Shown piece after piece: positions 24,669-35,654 of a stretch of 64,000 nt of DNA. Origin of the DNA: Membranipora membranacea. Lineage: Eukaryota > Bryozoa > Gymnolaemata > Cheilostomatida > Membraniporidae. The notes under the pieces were generated by a model that was given only the letters and a program-made list of their open reading frames with translations, had not been told where the DNA came from and searched no databases. Position 1 is the stretch's first letter; every line of letters starts with the position of its first letter. The stretch covers positions 33,664,001-33,728,000 of the forward strand of contig OU612065.1 in the NCBI GenBank assembly GCA_914767715.1, read 5' to 3'. Made by a program: the position numbers and the translations under genes.

Positions 24669-24910
24669 TCTACAGATTGAGCCAACCTCATCAGTTTGAG
24701 ACACACTAGACTGGTCGGAAATTTTCCCAAGTTTACTGCTTGGATCAGCTTTCGAAGTCTGATCACATTCACTTTCCGCAGTGTTCAATGGGGTTTGATT
24801 TCCATGCTCAGCACTAGGATTTTTGTCCACTTTTTGATGGTTGCCCAACCTAGACATGTTTACACCAGCTTTTTCTTGTAAAAGGTTAGGTTCATCAGTA
24901 GCTGGTGAGT

Positions 24911-25834
24911 TTACTGAGAACCTGTGGAGTTTACCTGATTTTCATTAGGACATTCCCTTGCCATATGATTTTCTGAGCCACATGAGTAGCATGCTCGTTT
25001 TCTCTGCCTAGTGTTTTGGACACTGGCCAACTTTTCTACAGCTTTTGTATTCCTATCCAATATCTCCATTATTTTGATAAGAATTTCCGTTTGTTTAGCT
25101 ATTTCACTACTGGTGCTCTCAGTGACTTTAGCTTTGGGTTTATTTTGATAATCACCACGTGTTGAGTGCATACCTACAGTATTACAGTAAAAATCAACTT
25201 CATTTTCAAAGTCAGAATTTTCTGAATAGCTTACAACATTTATTTGCGGCCTTTGTCTGAGGTTGGAGCCAGCCTGAACATAATCATCTGAAGCCCGACA
25301 TATTTCCGCTACAGTGTTGAGTTCTATTGTCATTAGATGTCTCAATAACTGACGATTTTCTATGCACCTGCGCACATTTTCTACGGCGATATCTTCTTGA
25401 TGAGCAGCGCCCATGTTTGGATACGCAATTCTTACTAATTTTAGAATTTCTACTCCGAGTGAGTGAAACTTTTGACCTGGTTCTTTTCTTACAGTGGACA
25501 ATTTGTCCCGAGCTTGCCTCTGTGTTAGACCAAACCTGGCTCTCAGGTTAACAAATACCGCTTCTACATTATCTCCTCTTGCACATTCTTGTGCTTGTTT
25601 TTCGAGACACAGTCTGATGTTTAAATGGGCTGCCTTGGGATTCCAGTTGTTGGCTTGGGCCACATCAGTGAATTTTTGAATGAAGAATTCGATATCTTCA
25701 CTTCCATCATACTTTGGTGGTTTAAAGTGGTCTCTCCCACCATTCATTTGCCTGAAGGCATTTTGGAAGGCGTTTGCTAGATGGTCTGCTTCATCAGCCG
25801 GCTGTTGCCTGGCAGCATTACCTCTGTTTGCCAT
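24911..25834 (-). CDS. Retrotransposon gag polyprotein
   Basis: 307 residues forming the capsid/nucleocapsid of the element. The middle has a gypsy-type capsid pattern (PPKYDGSEDIEFFIQKFTD near residue 40). The C-terminus has one CCHC zinc knuckle, CYSCGSENHMAREC, with Cys282, Cys285, His290 and Cys295. The start Met is supported by its position after the leader. A second open frame (24645-24857) and then the protease follow in other frames, so pol expression would need frameshifting or the region has decayed. Confidence 0.85.
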   Translation of the reverse strand: MANRGNAARQQPADEADHLANAFQNAFRQMNGGRDHFKPPKYDGSEDIEFFIQKFTDVAQANNWNPKAAHLNIRLCLEKQAQECARGDNVEAVFVNLRARFGLTQRQARDKLSTVRKEPGQKFHSLGVEILKLVRIAYPNMGAAHQEDIAVENVRRCIENRQLLRHLMTIELNTVAEICRASDDYVQAGSNLRQRPQINVVSYSENSDFENEVDFYCNTVGMHSTRGDYQNKPKAKVTESTSSEIAKQTEILIKIMEILDRNTKAVEKLASVQNTRQRKRACYSCGSENHMARECPNENQVNSTGSQ

Positions 25835-25874
25835 ATTTTTGTGCTAAATTATACTCTGAGTTTCATACAGCTAG

Positions 25875-26345
25875 TTCTCTGGTCTACTATTTTAGTAGCG
25901 CTGTCAGAGCTTGTATATTATTATTATTATTAACAACCTGAAATACTGATATACCTCTTTGCGGTCTACTATTTTAGTAGCGCTGTTAGAGTTTGTATAT
26001 TATCAATAATTTGAAATGTTGAAATAGCTCTTTGCGGTCTACTATTTTAGTAGCGCTGTTAGAGTTCGTATAGTATTAATAGACTAAGGAAAAAGATATT
26101 TATGCCCAAAAGTTTCTTGAAATAATTATTTTCTCGGGTCTGGTCACTACAGAAGTTCTCTGGTCTACATTTTAGTAGAGCTGTGAGCGCAGCGACATTC
26201 TTTGACCAACAATAACGACAAAAAGCGTAAAGTATTTTGTTCACAAAAAAATATCTTGTAATAATTACTTGCTCTGGTCTGGTCACTACAGAAGTTCTTT
26301 GGTCTACATTTTTTATAAGAGCTGTGAGCGTAATGACATTCTAAG
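25875..26345 (-). repeat. Repeated hairpins in the LTR-element leader
   Basis: Three units, each with the perfect 15-base inverted repeat CTACTATTTTAGTAG (25884, 25966, 26039), followed by two larger related units (about 26150 and 26285) with a weakened version. They lie between the primer site and gag, where packaging or translation-control structures are usually found. Confidence 0.7.
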
Positions 26346-26400
26346 ACCGGCAAGGAAAAGACTTTTCAATAAATTTCCAGATTACCTACCTTACGCGTCC

Positions 26401-26418
26401 ATCCTGCTTCTGCCACCA
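26401..26418 (-). other. Primer binding site
   Basis: Minus strand reads TGGTGGCAGAAGCAGGAT one base from the 5' LTR, beginning with the TGG expected for pairing with a tRNA CCA end. The tRNA identity is not certain (iMet-like or Leu-like). Confidence 0.7.
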
Positions 26419-26419
26419 G

Positions 26420-26890
26420 TGTTGGGAAATTCTATCTTGTCAGGATAGCCAGCATGGGCTTGGCATAATTATTCCCGATCTCCAACTTGTTCTGATGAAC
26501 GCGTAAGGCTTAACGGCAACCTGCCAGTCGAAAAGTCGGTTTAAAACAAGGCTACCAGCCAGGCATAAAAAATGTGTTGTTTATCAACTATACTATGATT
26601 TTATTGTGTACTAACTATCTAACTAAAACTAACAGAGTTGCAAAGATTTAATGTATAAATCAGTAAAGATAATCAGTGCGTTTAGTCTCGTCCGCTAGCA
26701 AACATGAAGTGTCAAGTTGTAAGAGGGAAGAGTGTAAGCTTGCTAAAAATAGTTACTGTCGTAGCATTAATAAAGGATTATTATAACAGACAAAACATGT
26801 GTAGGAATAGAATGTATGATTAGAATGTATGAATAGAATGCGTCTTCAGTGCTTAATATATATAACAGTCAAAGACTGAAATTCCCCACA
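26420..26890 (-). repeat. 5' LTR
   Basis: 471 bases, matching the other LTR except for a few substitutions and extra copies of a short GAATAGAATGTAT-like repeat near 26810. Confidence 0.88.
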
Positions 26891-27740
26891 CCTAGTTCAG
26901 GTAGCTTTGTTGATTTATATGAGTTCTTGATGTTTATATAACACTTATCCAGGATCTTGTCACCTCTAGTAGTGCATGTCACTTGCTGTTGGAAATGAGG
27001 CAGTTGTACATATGAGCTGTTGAAATCACCAAGCACTACGATGGTAGCGTTGGGATTTCCCCTCTCTAGAGTTTCTATGACGTCATGGATCTTCCTAACA
27101 TCTTCCTTGACAACCCCACTAGAGGGCGCCACAAACAATGTACAATATACTAGTACCACAATGATACAAGGGATTTCCCTTGGTAACCAGAATGGCCTTA
27201 GTCTGACTGTCATAATCTCTAATGTTCGTTCTGAGTGGGTCGACACAATTGAACCTTGATCGCACCACTTATCATTTATGTAAATTAATAAACCACCACC
27301 TTGATTTTTATTGGTGGTGGTCTGACTTCTGTCGCACCGAAGAGTCCAAAAGCCATCTAGAGCTACCTGAGAGTCTAAGAAAATTGTCATGGAGCCATGT
27401 TTCTGTCAAAGCAATCAGACAGCAGTTTTGAAGTTGGTTAGTTTGGAATGCTGCCTCCAGCTGATCTACTTTGTTGTATAGTCTGTTGACATTAGACAGG
27501 AAGATGCTGGGTAAGGGAGTTCTGATCTTCCCATTACACTTACTGTCTCTTAGTTTTTGTCTTGCTCCTGATCTCTTCCCTCTTTTCTTACTCCTCAGAA
27601 TTTCCGGAGATTGACACTTGACTACTTTTCTATATTTAGTGTCCCAGAGGTGCTTCTGTACAGTTTTTGTGGTTCTGCCAATATGTAGGAGAGTTCTACG
27701 ATCTATCTTGAGACAGTAGGCTGATGGTAGAGTGCCTTAA
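26891..27740 (-). pseudogene. LINE APE-type endonuclease region, broken
   Basis: Encodes the apurinic-endonuclease-like domain that nicks the target. Visible: LPSIFLSNVNRLYNK and LTETWL near the N-terminus, GGGLLIYIN, VVLGDFN and ILDKCY. The frame shifts by one base in a run of T near 27388 (between the LTETWL part and the LDSQVALDG part), then the LTR element interrupts it at 26890. There is basic, ORF1-like sequence upstream (RSKKRGKRSG) but no separate ORF1. Confidence 0.8.
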
Positions 27741-27834
27741 CTGGTATAAAATAGCTAAAACTCAGATAATTTTCAGGAGCACTTTCAAAACAAGGCCGCC
27801 ATTTTTCGGCGCCAAATTGAAAAAAAAACAAAAA

Positions 27835-28425
27835 AAAACTTAAACTTGTTTTTTTTAAATTTTTACAAAATTAGCCGTCAAGAAAAAACTAAAAAAGGGA
27901 AGAAAATCAATCAAGATGGCGAAAAAAATAATCAGAACATCAACATTTGAACAATTTATAATTGAGTATTGAACATAAATTAAATGGTATATTGTTAAAA
28001 GTAGATGCTATCATATTAACTAAGAAGTTATTTGAAGTTAAGTGTAGCTTGAACATATTAAAAATGCGCGAAAAATTAGAATTTACTAACATAAATGGTG
28101 GACATGTCTTGTTTACCAATTGATGTCCAGTTATGCTAGTAAAATATATGTTGAGCACTGGTAGATGTAGAAGGTGTAATGACCCTGATAATTCATTAGT
28201 TGGTACCAGGTGATTAGGAATGATTTGTATATTACATTTCAACCTGAATGCTCTCTTTTGGAGTAAAAATATGTCCTTTAGTATATAGTTTGGTGATAGG
28301 TTGTAGTAAATATGGATACTACTTATGATGTGGCAAAAAATTAAATGATGGTAAAGTATATAAGATGTTTTGTTGTCAAAAAACTCCTACAAAGTTGTTA
28401 TTGCCTTTGCTTCCTTTTAACGGAC
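27835..28425 (-). mobile_element. 5'-truncated LINE tail, copy 4
   Basis: Same LINE tail as at 10.1 kb (open frame 27940-28242), at the start of the second large segmental copy. Confidence 0.65.
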
Positions 28426-28629
28426 TAAGGAAACATGGTCATGCCATGTTAGCCTGTCATTCATGATGAAACCTAACCGTTTTCATTCAGGCTTTATCAA
28501 CAGACTAGCTGGTTCAGACTGACATTAGTAGGGGAATGTCAACTGATTTGCTGACTATGTTTATAATAAATACTGTAAAAAAATACATTTACCTAATCTT
28601 ATCATAACACTATATGTGTTCTCTGTTAT

Positions 28630-28690
28630 AGTCTAGGATCTCTGACCAGCCTAAAGGAGCTGTTGTTAGCATAGCTGTTGGTGATAGGTG
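28630..28690 (+). pseudogene. Broken type-2 LRR exon, paralogue of 10909
   Basis: Acceptor intact, LRR similarity for 14 codons (LGSLTSLKELLL), then the same TAG stop as the 10909 copy and no donor. Confidence 0.7.
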
Positions 28691-28990
28691 GTTTTGGTAT
28701 GACAACACCTGGGAGTTAGAATCTAAAATACAAATATAGAATTTATTCTAAAGTCATAGATACCGAAGCACAATCCAAGTATTTACATTAAATCTGAGGT
28801 GCTCATATTCTCAAAAGATTTCATGCGGGGTTGGGCTTAAGCTAGTTCAGGCTTGATCAACAGTCTAACTGGTTCAGACTGCCGTTATCAGGGGATTATC
28901 AACTGATTTACTGACTGTCCCTATAAAAAATACTACATAAAAATACATTACCGAATCTTCTCACATCACAATCTGTGTTCTCTGTTATAG

Positions 28991-29131
28991 TTTAAGAACA
29001 CTGACCAGCCTGGAAGAGCTGACGTTAGATGATAATATAACACTGACAGAGTTACCAGATGAGATCGGGGGATTGAAGAGTCTACGGACATTAAATGTAT
29101 CATACTGTGGCCTCACCAGTCTGCCAAGCAG
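28991..29131 (+). CDS. Type-2 LRR exon 4
   Basis: 141 nt, phase 2/2. SLRTLTSLEELTLDDNITL and LNVSYCGLTSLPS. Paralogue of the 11268 exon, with changes at strand-exposed positions. Confidence 0.8.
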
Positions 29132-29474
29132 GTAAATATATATATTTATATACATTCATTACATATTGAGTTTGAGTCGCTTTAAGAACATATTGATGTG
29201 CACTGAAAGAACTTATGTATATATAAATATATATATTGATTGCATGTTGAGTTTAGGAACTCTAAGAACTTATTGATGTGTGCTGAATCTCAAGCTCTAA
29301 GCTGAAAATATTGCATTGTGAGACTGGTGTGTAGAACACAATTACCAACAAGGTGACCCTCGATTGCAATTTTTTGTCAAATTTTTATAGCACTGTAGGA
29401 CGTAAATATTAACTGCATGATATTGTCATAAACCAACTTTATGGCAGGATATTAAGGATTTGTCTTAAGTGCTG

Positions 29475-31075
29475 TTGGTCAGAGTTTTGGGTATACCAAT
29501 TCGCCAGATCTGCGAGAGATAGAATTTACAATACAAGTATGGAATTTATGGAATCCTACTGATATGCAATGTATGCCTGGAATCGTCAATATGATATACG
29601 TATTAGATTTCATTCCTTTTTAGGGCAGTTGTGTGCAATATAAACATATAGGAATGGAAAGTGATATACCTACTCAAGAATATTATGAAGATCATCTTTA
29701 GGATCATATCCCCTTGTAAAAATCACTGACCCAGCTTTGTTGCCAGTATTATAGGAGTTGCTTGCACCGATGTGTTTGTATACGCTGTTTGTCAGGTTTT
29801 TGGATAAGCCAACCGCAAGGAATATTTATAATAGAAAAGGCAATTTCAAATATCGTAGCCTATTGACCGTTGGTGTGCGGTCTTTGTATTAAACCTGTGG
29901 CCAAACGTCTCTGGGCATCACTGCCAAGAAAATTTATGTTGTAAGGTAGGAATTAATGAGCTATTTTTTTAGTTAGCTGCAAACGATATTCCGCTAATAT
30001 TTAAAACTTGCAGATACTATAAATGGCAAAAAGATTTGCCCATATAAATTGTAAAACTAATAATTCATACATTACTATCAATCTATTTATAAGCGGACAT
30101 ACTCTCCAAATATTACCAGACACCAAACTCCAGGGGATGGTTTCAATAAGAGACTCAAACATCTCTTATAGCTTCAAAATTCAGCAATAAATAGATATAC
30201 AGACATAATGTTTCCCATCATTCAGTAAGTGTTTGCATTGCTGTTTGTCCGGTTATTTTATATCAGCAAGCTTTGAAAAATAGAAATTAGAGAAGAAATT
30301 TGAGAATATCAAATTTTATTTTACATCCAAAATATACAATCCCCTTTGTTAGAACTTACCTGTTCCCAAGTTGTAGGCTGGGCATGTTACAGAGAGCAGG
30401 TTATCTTTCTGTTTAGCCAATGCAGAATGACAACCCATGGCCTGCAGGTCAGATTCACTTTCTCCCATCTCTTTCCAGGTTAATAGATCACCCAATAGTG
30501 ATTCCGTACATGTGCTCCATTTTGGCACCAAACATCTCATAAAAGTTTGTCTACATTGATAAGGAAGAATTTGATGTCAGGAGTGGGACTCTCATAAACA
30601 ATGCCCTATACTATCAAACAATAATTACTGATAAATAAATTTACTAATTTTTCTTAGTAAATAGTAATCATTTTTTTTAAAACATTATAGCTGCACCTTC
30701 CTCCGCTATATTTGACTCTGAGGATGGATTTTTGAAAGCTTATTTTCTTTATTTAAAAGAAAGTAAAATATGAAAAACTGTAGTAATACAATACATTTGA
30801 CTACTCATTCTTTTCCCGAGTTCAGTTTTTAGTTATATTACAATGGCTAGGCTCGATGTGATTACCATGATGTCGAAGTTATTAGGATGTAAATTTGAGC
30901 ATAGCAAATTGGTAAAAGTAACTTGCATTTTTTGTCCCTAATATTACCCCCCACACAAGAAAACTGCTGCATGTGTAGTAACAAGTCTCTATAATGAATG
31001 CTGGACCTGAACCGCAGGCCATCTTCAAATCAGAGGTGCTCATACTCTAAACCTTTGACACGGGGTTATATGTAT
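29475..31075. repeat. Intron block beta-alpha-gamma, copy 4
   Basis: Copy of 11780-13400; followed by 300 bases of the 3' end of the 20-kb LINE and then another LINE tail. Confidence 0.75.
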
Positions 31076-31389
31076 GTTAGTATGTCATTGTATTCATCTT
31101 ATTCACTGAGAAATAAAATGTTTGTGTAATGTGCTCTGGGTAAAAACTTATAAAATATTGCACCAAAAATAATAAAAAGATATAATAAAAGACACACAAT
31201 CTATTTAGTTATCTAGTAAAGAGTATACTATTCAAAAGTCTGACACTTTCCGCCCTGAAACATTTGGCACGGATTTGAACTCTGTGTCTTATGGCAGTGT
31301 AACGACCTGATGGAAGTTGGTCAAGTATCAGTACAGGCTCGCTGGAGGTGGCAACCATTCGAAGACTTTTAGTCTTGAGTTTACTTATG

Positions 31390-31985
31390 AAAAAAAAAAA
31401 AACTTAAACATGTTTTTTTTTAAATGTTTTACAAAATTAGCCGTCAAGAAAAAACTAAAAAAGGGAAAAAAATCAATCAAGATGGCGAAAAAAATAATCA
31501 GAACATCAACATTTGAATAATTTATAATTGAGTATTGAACATAAATTAAATGGTATATTGTTAAAAGTAGATGCTATCATATTAACTAAGAAGTTATTTG
31601 AAGTTAAGTGTAGCTTGAAAATGTCTCTCATATTAAAAATGCGCGAAAAATTAGAATTTTCTAACATAAATGGTGGACATGTCTTGTTTACCAATTGATG
31701 TCCAGTTATGCTAGTAAAATATATGTTGAGCACTGGTAGAAGTAGAAGGTGTAATGACCCTGATAATTCATTAGTTGGTACCAGGTGATTAGGAATGATT
31801 TGTATATTACATATCAACCTGAATGCTCTTTTTTGGAGTAAAAATATGTCATTTAGTATATAGTTAGGTGATAGGTTGTAGTAAATATGGATACTACTTA
31901 TGATGTGACAATAAATTAAATGATGGTAAAGTATATAAGATGTTTTGTGGTCAAAAAACTCCTACAAAGTTGTTATTGCCTTTGC
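31390..31985 (-). mobile_element. 5'-truncated LINE tail, copy 5
   Basis: Open frame 31506-31817 on the minus strand, same family and position as the others. Confidence 0.65.
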
Positions 31986-32520
31986 TTCCTTTTAACGGAC
32001 TAAGGAAACATGGTCATGCCATGTTAGCCTGTCATTCATGATGAAACCTAACCGTTTTCATTCAGGCTTTATCAACAGACTAACTGGTTCAGACTGACAT
32101 TAGTAGGGGAATGTCAACTGATTTGCTGACTATGTTTATAATAAATACTGTAAAAAAATGCCTTTGCTTCCTTTTAACGGACTAAGGAAACATGGTCATG
32201 CCATGTTAGCCTGTCATTCATGATGAAACCTAACCGTTTTCATTCAGGCTTTATCAACAGACTAACTGGTTCAGACTCACATTAGTAGGGGAATGTCAAC
32301 TGATTTGCTGACTATGTTTATAATAAATACTGTAAAAAATGCCTTTGCTACCTTTTTACTGACACAGGAAACATGGTCATGCCATGTTAGCCTGTCATTC
32401 ATGATTAAACCTAGCAGTTTTCTTTTCAGGCTTTATCAACAGACTAACTGGTTCAGACTGACATTATTATGGGAATATCAACTGATTCTCTGACTATGTC
32501 CATAATAAATACTGTAAAAA
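31975..32520. repeat. 182-bp intronic tandem repeat, array 1
   Basis: Units starting near CCTTTTAACGG at 31988 and 32170, then a diverged unit near 32350 that leads into the acceptor of LRR exon 32572. Confidence 0.8.
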
Positions 32521-32571
32521 AATTCATTTACCTAATCCTATCATAACACTATCATGTGTTCTCTCTTATAG

Positions 32572-32712
32572 TCTGGGATCACTCACCAGCCTAGAGGTGC
32601 TGAGGTTAGGTGGTAATGAATCACTGACCGAGTTACCAGATGAGATCGAGGGATTGAAGTGTCTGCGGAAGTTATATGTACGAAGGTGTGGCCTCACCAG
32701 TCTGCCAAGCAG
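32572..32712 (+). CDS. Type-2 LRR exon 5
   Basis: 141 nt, phase 2/2. SLGSLTSLEVLRLGGNESL, EIEGLKC, LYVRRCGLTSLPS. The most divergent type-2 exon: Tyr and Arg replace Asn and Ser in the second strand. Confidence 0.8.
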
Positions 32713-33295
32713 GTAAATATGATATATATATATATATGTATATGTATATATAGAGGGAAACTGTGATTGTGTCAGCTAACTTGGCCAAAGATATGTCCAC
32801 AGAGTAAGGATACAGAGGTGAAACTTTAATGAGAGTCATAGTGCCTTCGGTTTTGGATTCACTGTGGGAAAATCATCAATGTAAAGTAAAACTGATAAAG
32901 TGGAAAAGAAACTGTAGTCTGGAAGCTGTCACGTAAAATATTGAGAGATGACGGCATCTCAACTACCACGTTCCATCCTATTACCTAAGCTTAGCCAGTT
33001 GTTTTCATCAATCAGTCACCAGCCTGCATATTGCTATATTACTGTATTTTTCTGTATAATATATTTTGTGTGTGTCAGGATGTAAAGAAAAGCAGTTAAT
33101 TGAATGCATATGAGAAGTTTGGAACAGCTGTTGGATATCACATACTGCTATAAACATTATTTACATCAAAACATTAGATCATTTTTCAATAAATAATACT
33201 AATACTGAGTGCAAAGTTACCTCGCGTACCATTCTAACTAATAGTAAAAAACTATTAAAGGACCAAAGCAATATATAGTCTAGCTAGTGCTGCAG

Positions 33296-33400
33296 TAGCC
33301 TGTCTTGACAAGCTTTGTTCGGTGGGGGGTGGGGGAAAATGCAAGAGTTGACAAACTTTGTTCTCCACCCCAACCGAACAAAGCTTGTCAAGACAGGCTA
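33296..33400. repeat. G-rich hairpin, copy 2
   Basis: Same hairpin as at 17125-17230, with the stem restored at one mismatch (CTTGTCAAGACAGG). Confidence 0.7.
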
Positions 33401-34453
33401 GTCCTGCAGTAGTCATGCAACAGTTTTACACTGAAAGAGTCATAGCACTTCTGGGTAACAATCATGTAAAGTGGTAGAAATCATCATCCTGCTGACCTAA
33501 TGAATATATGCCATGTGCTGTACAAGTAAAATAAACTAGCACTTTAGAGCTTCCTACTTTCCTTCCAAACTGGAACCACTCACACCAGTGGATAAAAAAA
33601 CTCTTATGATGAGGGTTGCCATAACAAACTCCATATAAATCCCTCTAGTTGCTAGTATATACACCAACACCAGTTAACTGCAGTTCTCTAATTGTGTACT
33701 ACTGTGTAATTGTTAGCACTCTGTGTGTATGGACTATCGAATCCACCTGAGCAATCAACTTCATTATGTGTCTTGCAAAGGTTGTGTCTAAGATTTTGTT
33801 TTGAGCCGTGAAAAAGTGGTCGGCATACTTTCAAATTATTACAACTGTCTACTATTCGATATAAAGTAGGTGAAATATGATAAGGATTCGGATGAAATCC
33901 AAAATATGACACAACAAAATTGTTTCAACTGGTTTTCCTCTGCCTAAACTCATCCAGAACATTTCAACATAAAAAGGAGGGGATAACATTTATCACTTTC
34001 TATTAGAATCAATATTAACTTGGTCCACTGCAGCAATTCAAATAGCAGTCCCGCCAATAACAAAGAAGCCAAGATCTTACATACCTTCCCTTGAACTGGA
34101 GCATAAAAATAATTATCCCGACAAATCATACAATAGAATCTACAATAGATTCAATATAGCTTCGATTATCTTTATTATATGTCAATTATTTAAAAACTCC
34201 ACTACTAAATTAAATGTATAAATAGATGCAATTTTATATCAGACATATCAGTCTATTTCTAAGTCCGCTGACACAATGAGTTTTGTAGCCACTTATATAG
34301 TGAAAAAAACCTTTAATATTCTCACTGAAACTTGTGTTGTTCAATCATTGTTCCAATTTTTTATTAGCTGTATAATAGAACTTCACTCTAATTATCAGCT
34401 CCTAGTCACTAAGTTAACCTGGTCCTGGCATTAGCTGTTTGATGTTATAAGTT

Positions 34454-35090
34454 CCTTTTAACGGACTAAGGAAACATGGTCATGCCATGATAGCCGGTCA
34501 TTCATGATGAAACCTAACCGTTTTCATTCAGGCTTTACCAACAGACTAACTGGTTCAGACTCACATTAGTAGGGGAATGTCAACTGATTTGCTGACTATG
34601 TTTATAATAAATACTGTAAAAAAATGCCTTTGCTTCCTTTTAACGGACTAAGGAAACATGGTCATGCCATGTTAGCCTGTCATTCATGATGAAACCTAAC
34701 CGTTTTCATTCAGGCTTTATCAACAGACTAACTGGTTCAGACTGACATTAGTAGGGGAATGTCAACTGATTTGCTGACTATGTTTATAATAAATACTGTA
34801 AAAAAATGCCTTTGCTTCCTTTTAACGGACTAAGGAAACATGGTCATGCCATGTTAGCATGTCATTCATGATGAAACCTAACCGTTTTCATTCAGGCTTT
34901 ATCAACAGACTGACCGGTTCAGACTGACATTAGTAGGGGAATGTCAACTGATTTGCTGACTATGTTTATAATAAATACTGTAAAAAAATGCCTTTGCTTC
35001 CTTTTAACGGACTAAGGAAACATGGTCATGCCATGTTAGCCTGTCATTCATGATGAAACCTAACCGTTTTCATTCAGGCTTGATCGACAG
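34454..35090. repeat. 182-bp intronic tandem repeat, array 2
   Basis: Four units starting at 34454, 34636, 34818 and 35000, exactly 182 bases apart. Each ends just where single-copy introns run on to the acceptor of a type-2 LRR exon; only the last leads to an exon (35218). Confidence 0.88.
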
Positions 35091-35217
35091 TCTAACTGGT
35101 TCAGACTGACGTTATCAGGGGATTATCAACTGATTTACTGACTATCCCTATAAAAAATACTACATAAAAATACATTACCGAATCTTATCGCATCACAATC
35201 TGTGTTCTCTGTTATAG

Positions 35218-35358
35218 TCTAGGAACACTGACCAGCCTGGAAGAGCTGACGTTAGATGTTAATAAAACACTGACAGAGTTACCAGATGAGATCGGGGGAT
35301 TGAAGAGTCTACAGACATTAAATGTATCAGAGTGTGGCCTCACCAGTCTGCCAAGCAG
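35218..35358 (+). CDS. Type-2 LRR exon 6
   Basis: 141 nt, phase 2/2. LEELTLDVNKTL and LQTLNVSECGLTSLPS. Last LRR-only exon before the ROC exon; the intron to it is 7-7.8 kb. Confidence 0.8.
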
Positions 35359-35654
35359 GTAAATATGATATATTTATATACATTCATTACATATTGAGTT
35401 TGAGTCGCTTTAAGAACATATTGATGAGCACTGAAAGAACTTATGTATATATAAAAAAATATATAAATAAATATATAAATATATGTATATATATATAAAT
35501 TCATTGCATGTTGAGTTTAGGAACTCTAAGAACTTATTGATGTGTGCTGAATCTCAAGCTCTAAGCTGAAAATATTGCATTATGAGACTGGTGTGTAGAA
35601 TACAATTACCAACAAGGTGACCCTCGATTGCAATTTTTTGTCAACTTTTTATAG

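Larger units (their letters stand above)
22468..26890 (-). mobile_element. Ty3/gypsy-like LTR retrotransposon, internally deleted
   Basis: Two LTRs in direct orientation, a tRNA primer site, gag with a zinc knuckle and a retropepsin, all reading on the minus strand. After the protease only the first residues leading to reverse transcriptase remain; RT, RNase H and integrase are missing. The TSD is CCTA (22464-22467 and 26891-26894). The LTRs differ at only a handful of bases plus one short indel, so insertion is recent. Confidence 0.88.
20325..27740 (-). mobile_element. LINE (APE endonuclease plus reverse transcriptase), split by an LTR element
   Basis: Minus-strand order: endonuclease region 27740-26891, LTR element insertion, then the last part of endonuclease and the reverse transcriptase 22467-20498. 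The two halves share a 4-bp target duplication (CCTA) and the reading frame continues across it. The 3' tail ends in a (TACA)-like microsatellite near 20320, common in CR1/L2/Rex-like elements. A piece of the same 3' end recurs at 31070-31385. The exact clade cannot be settled by eye. Confidence 0.85.
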
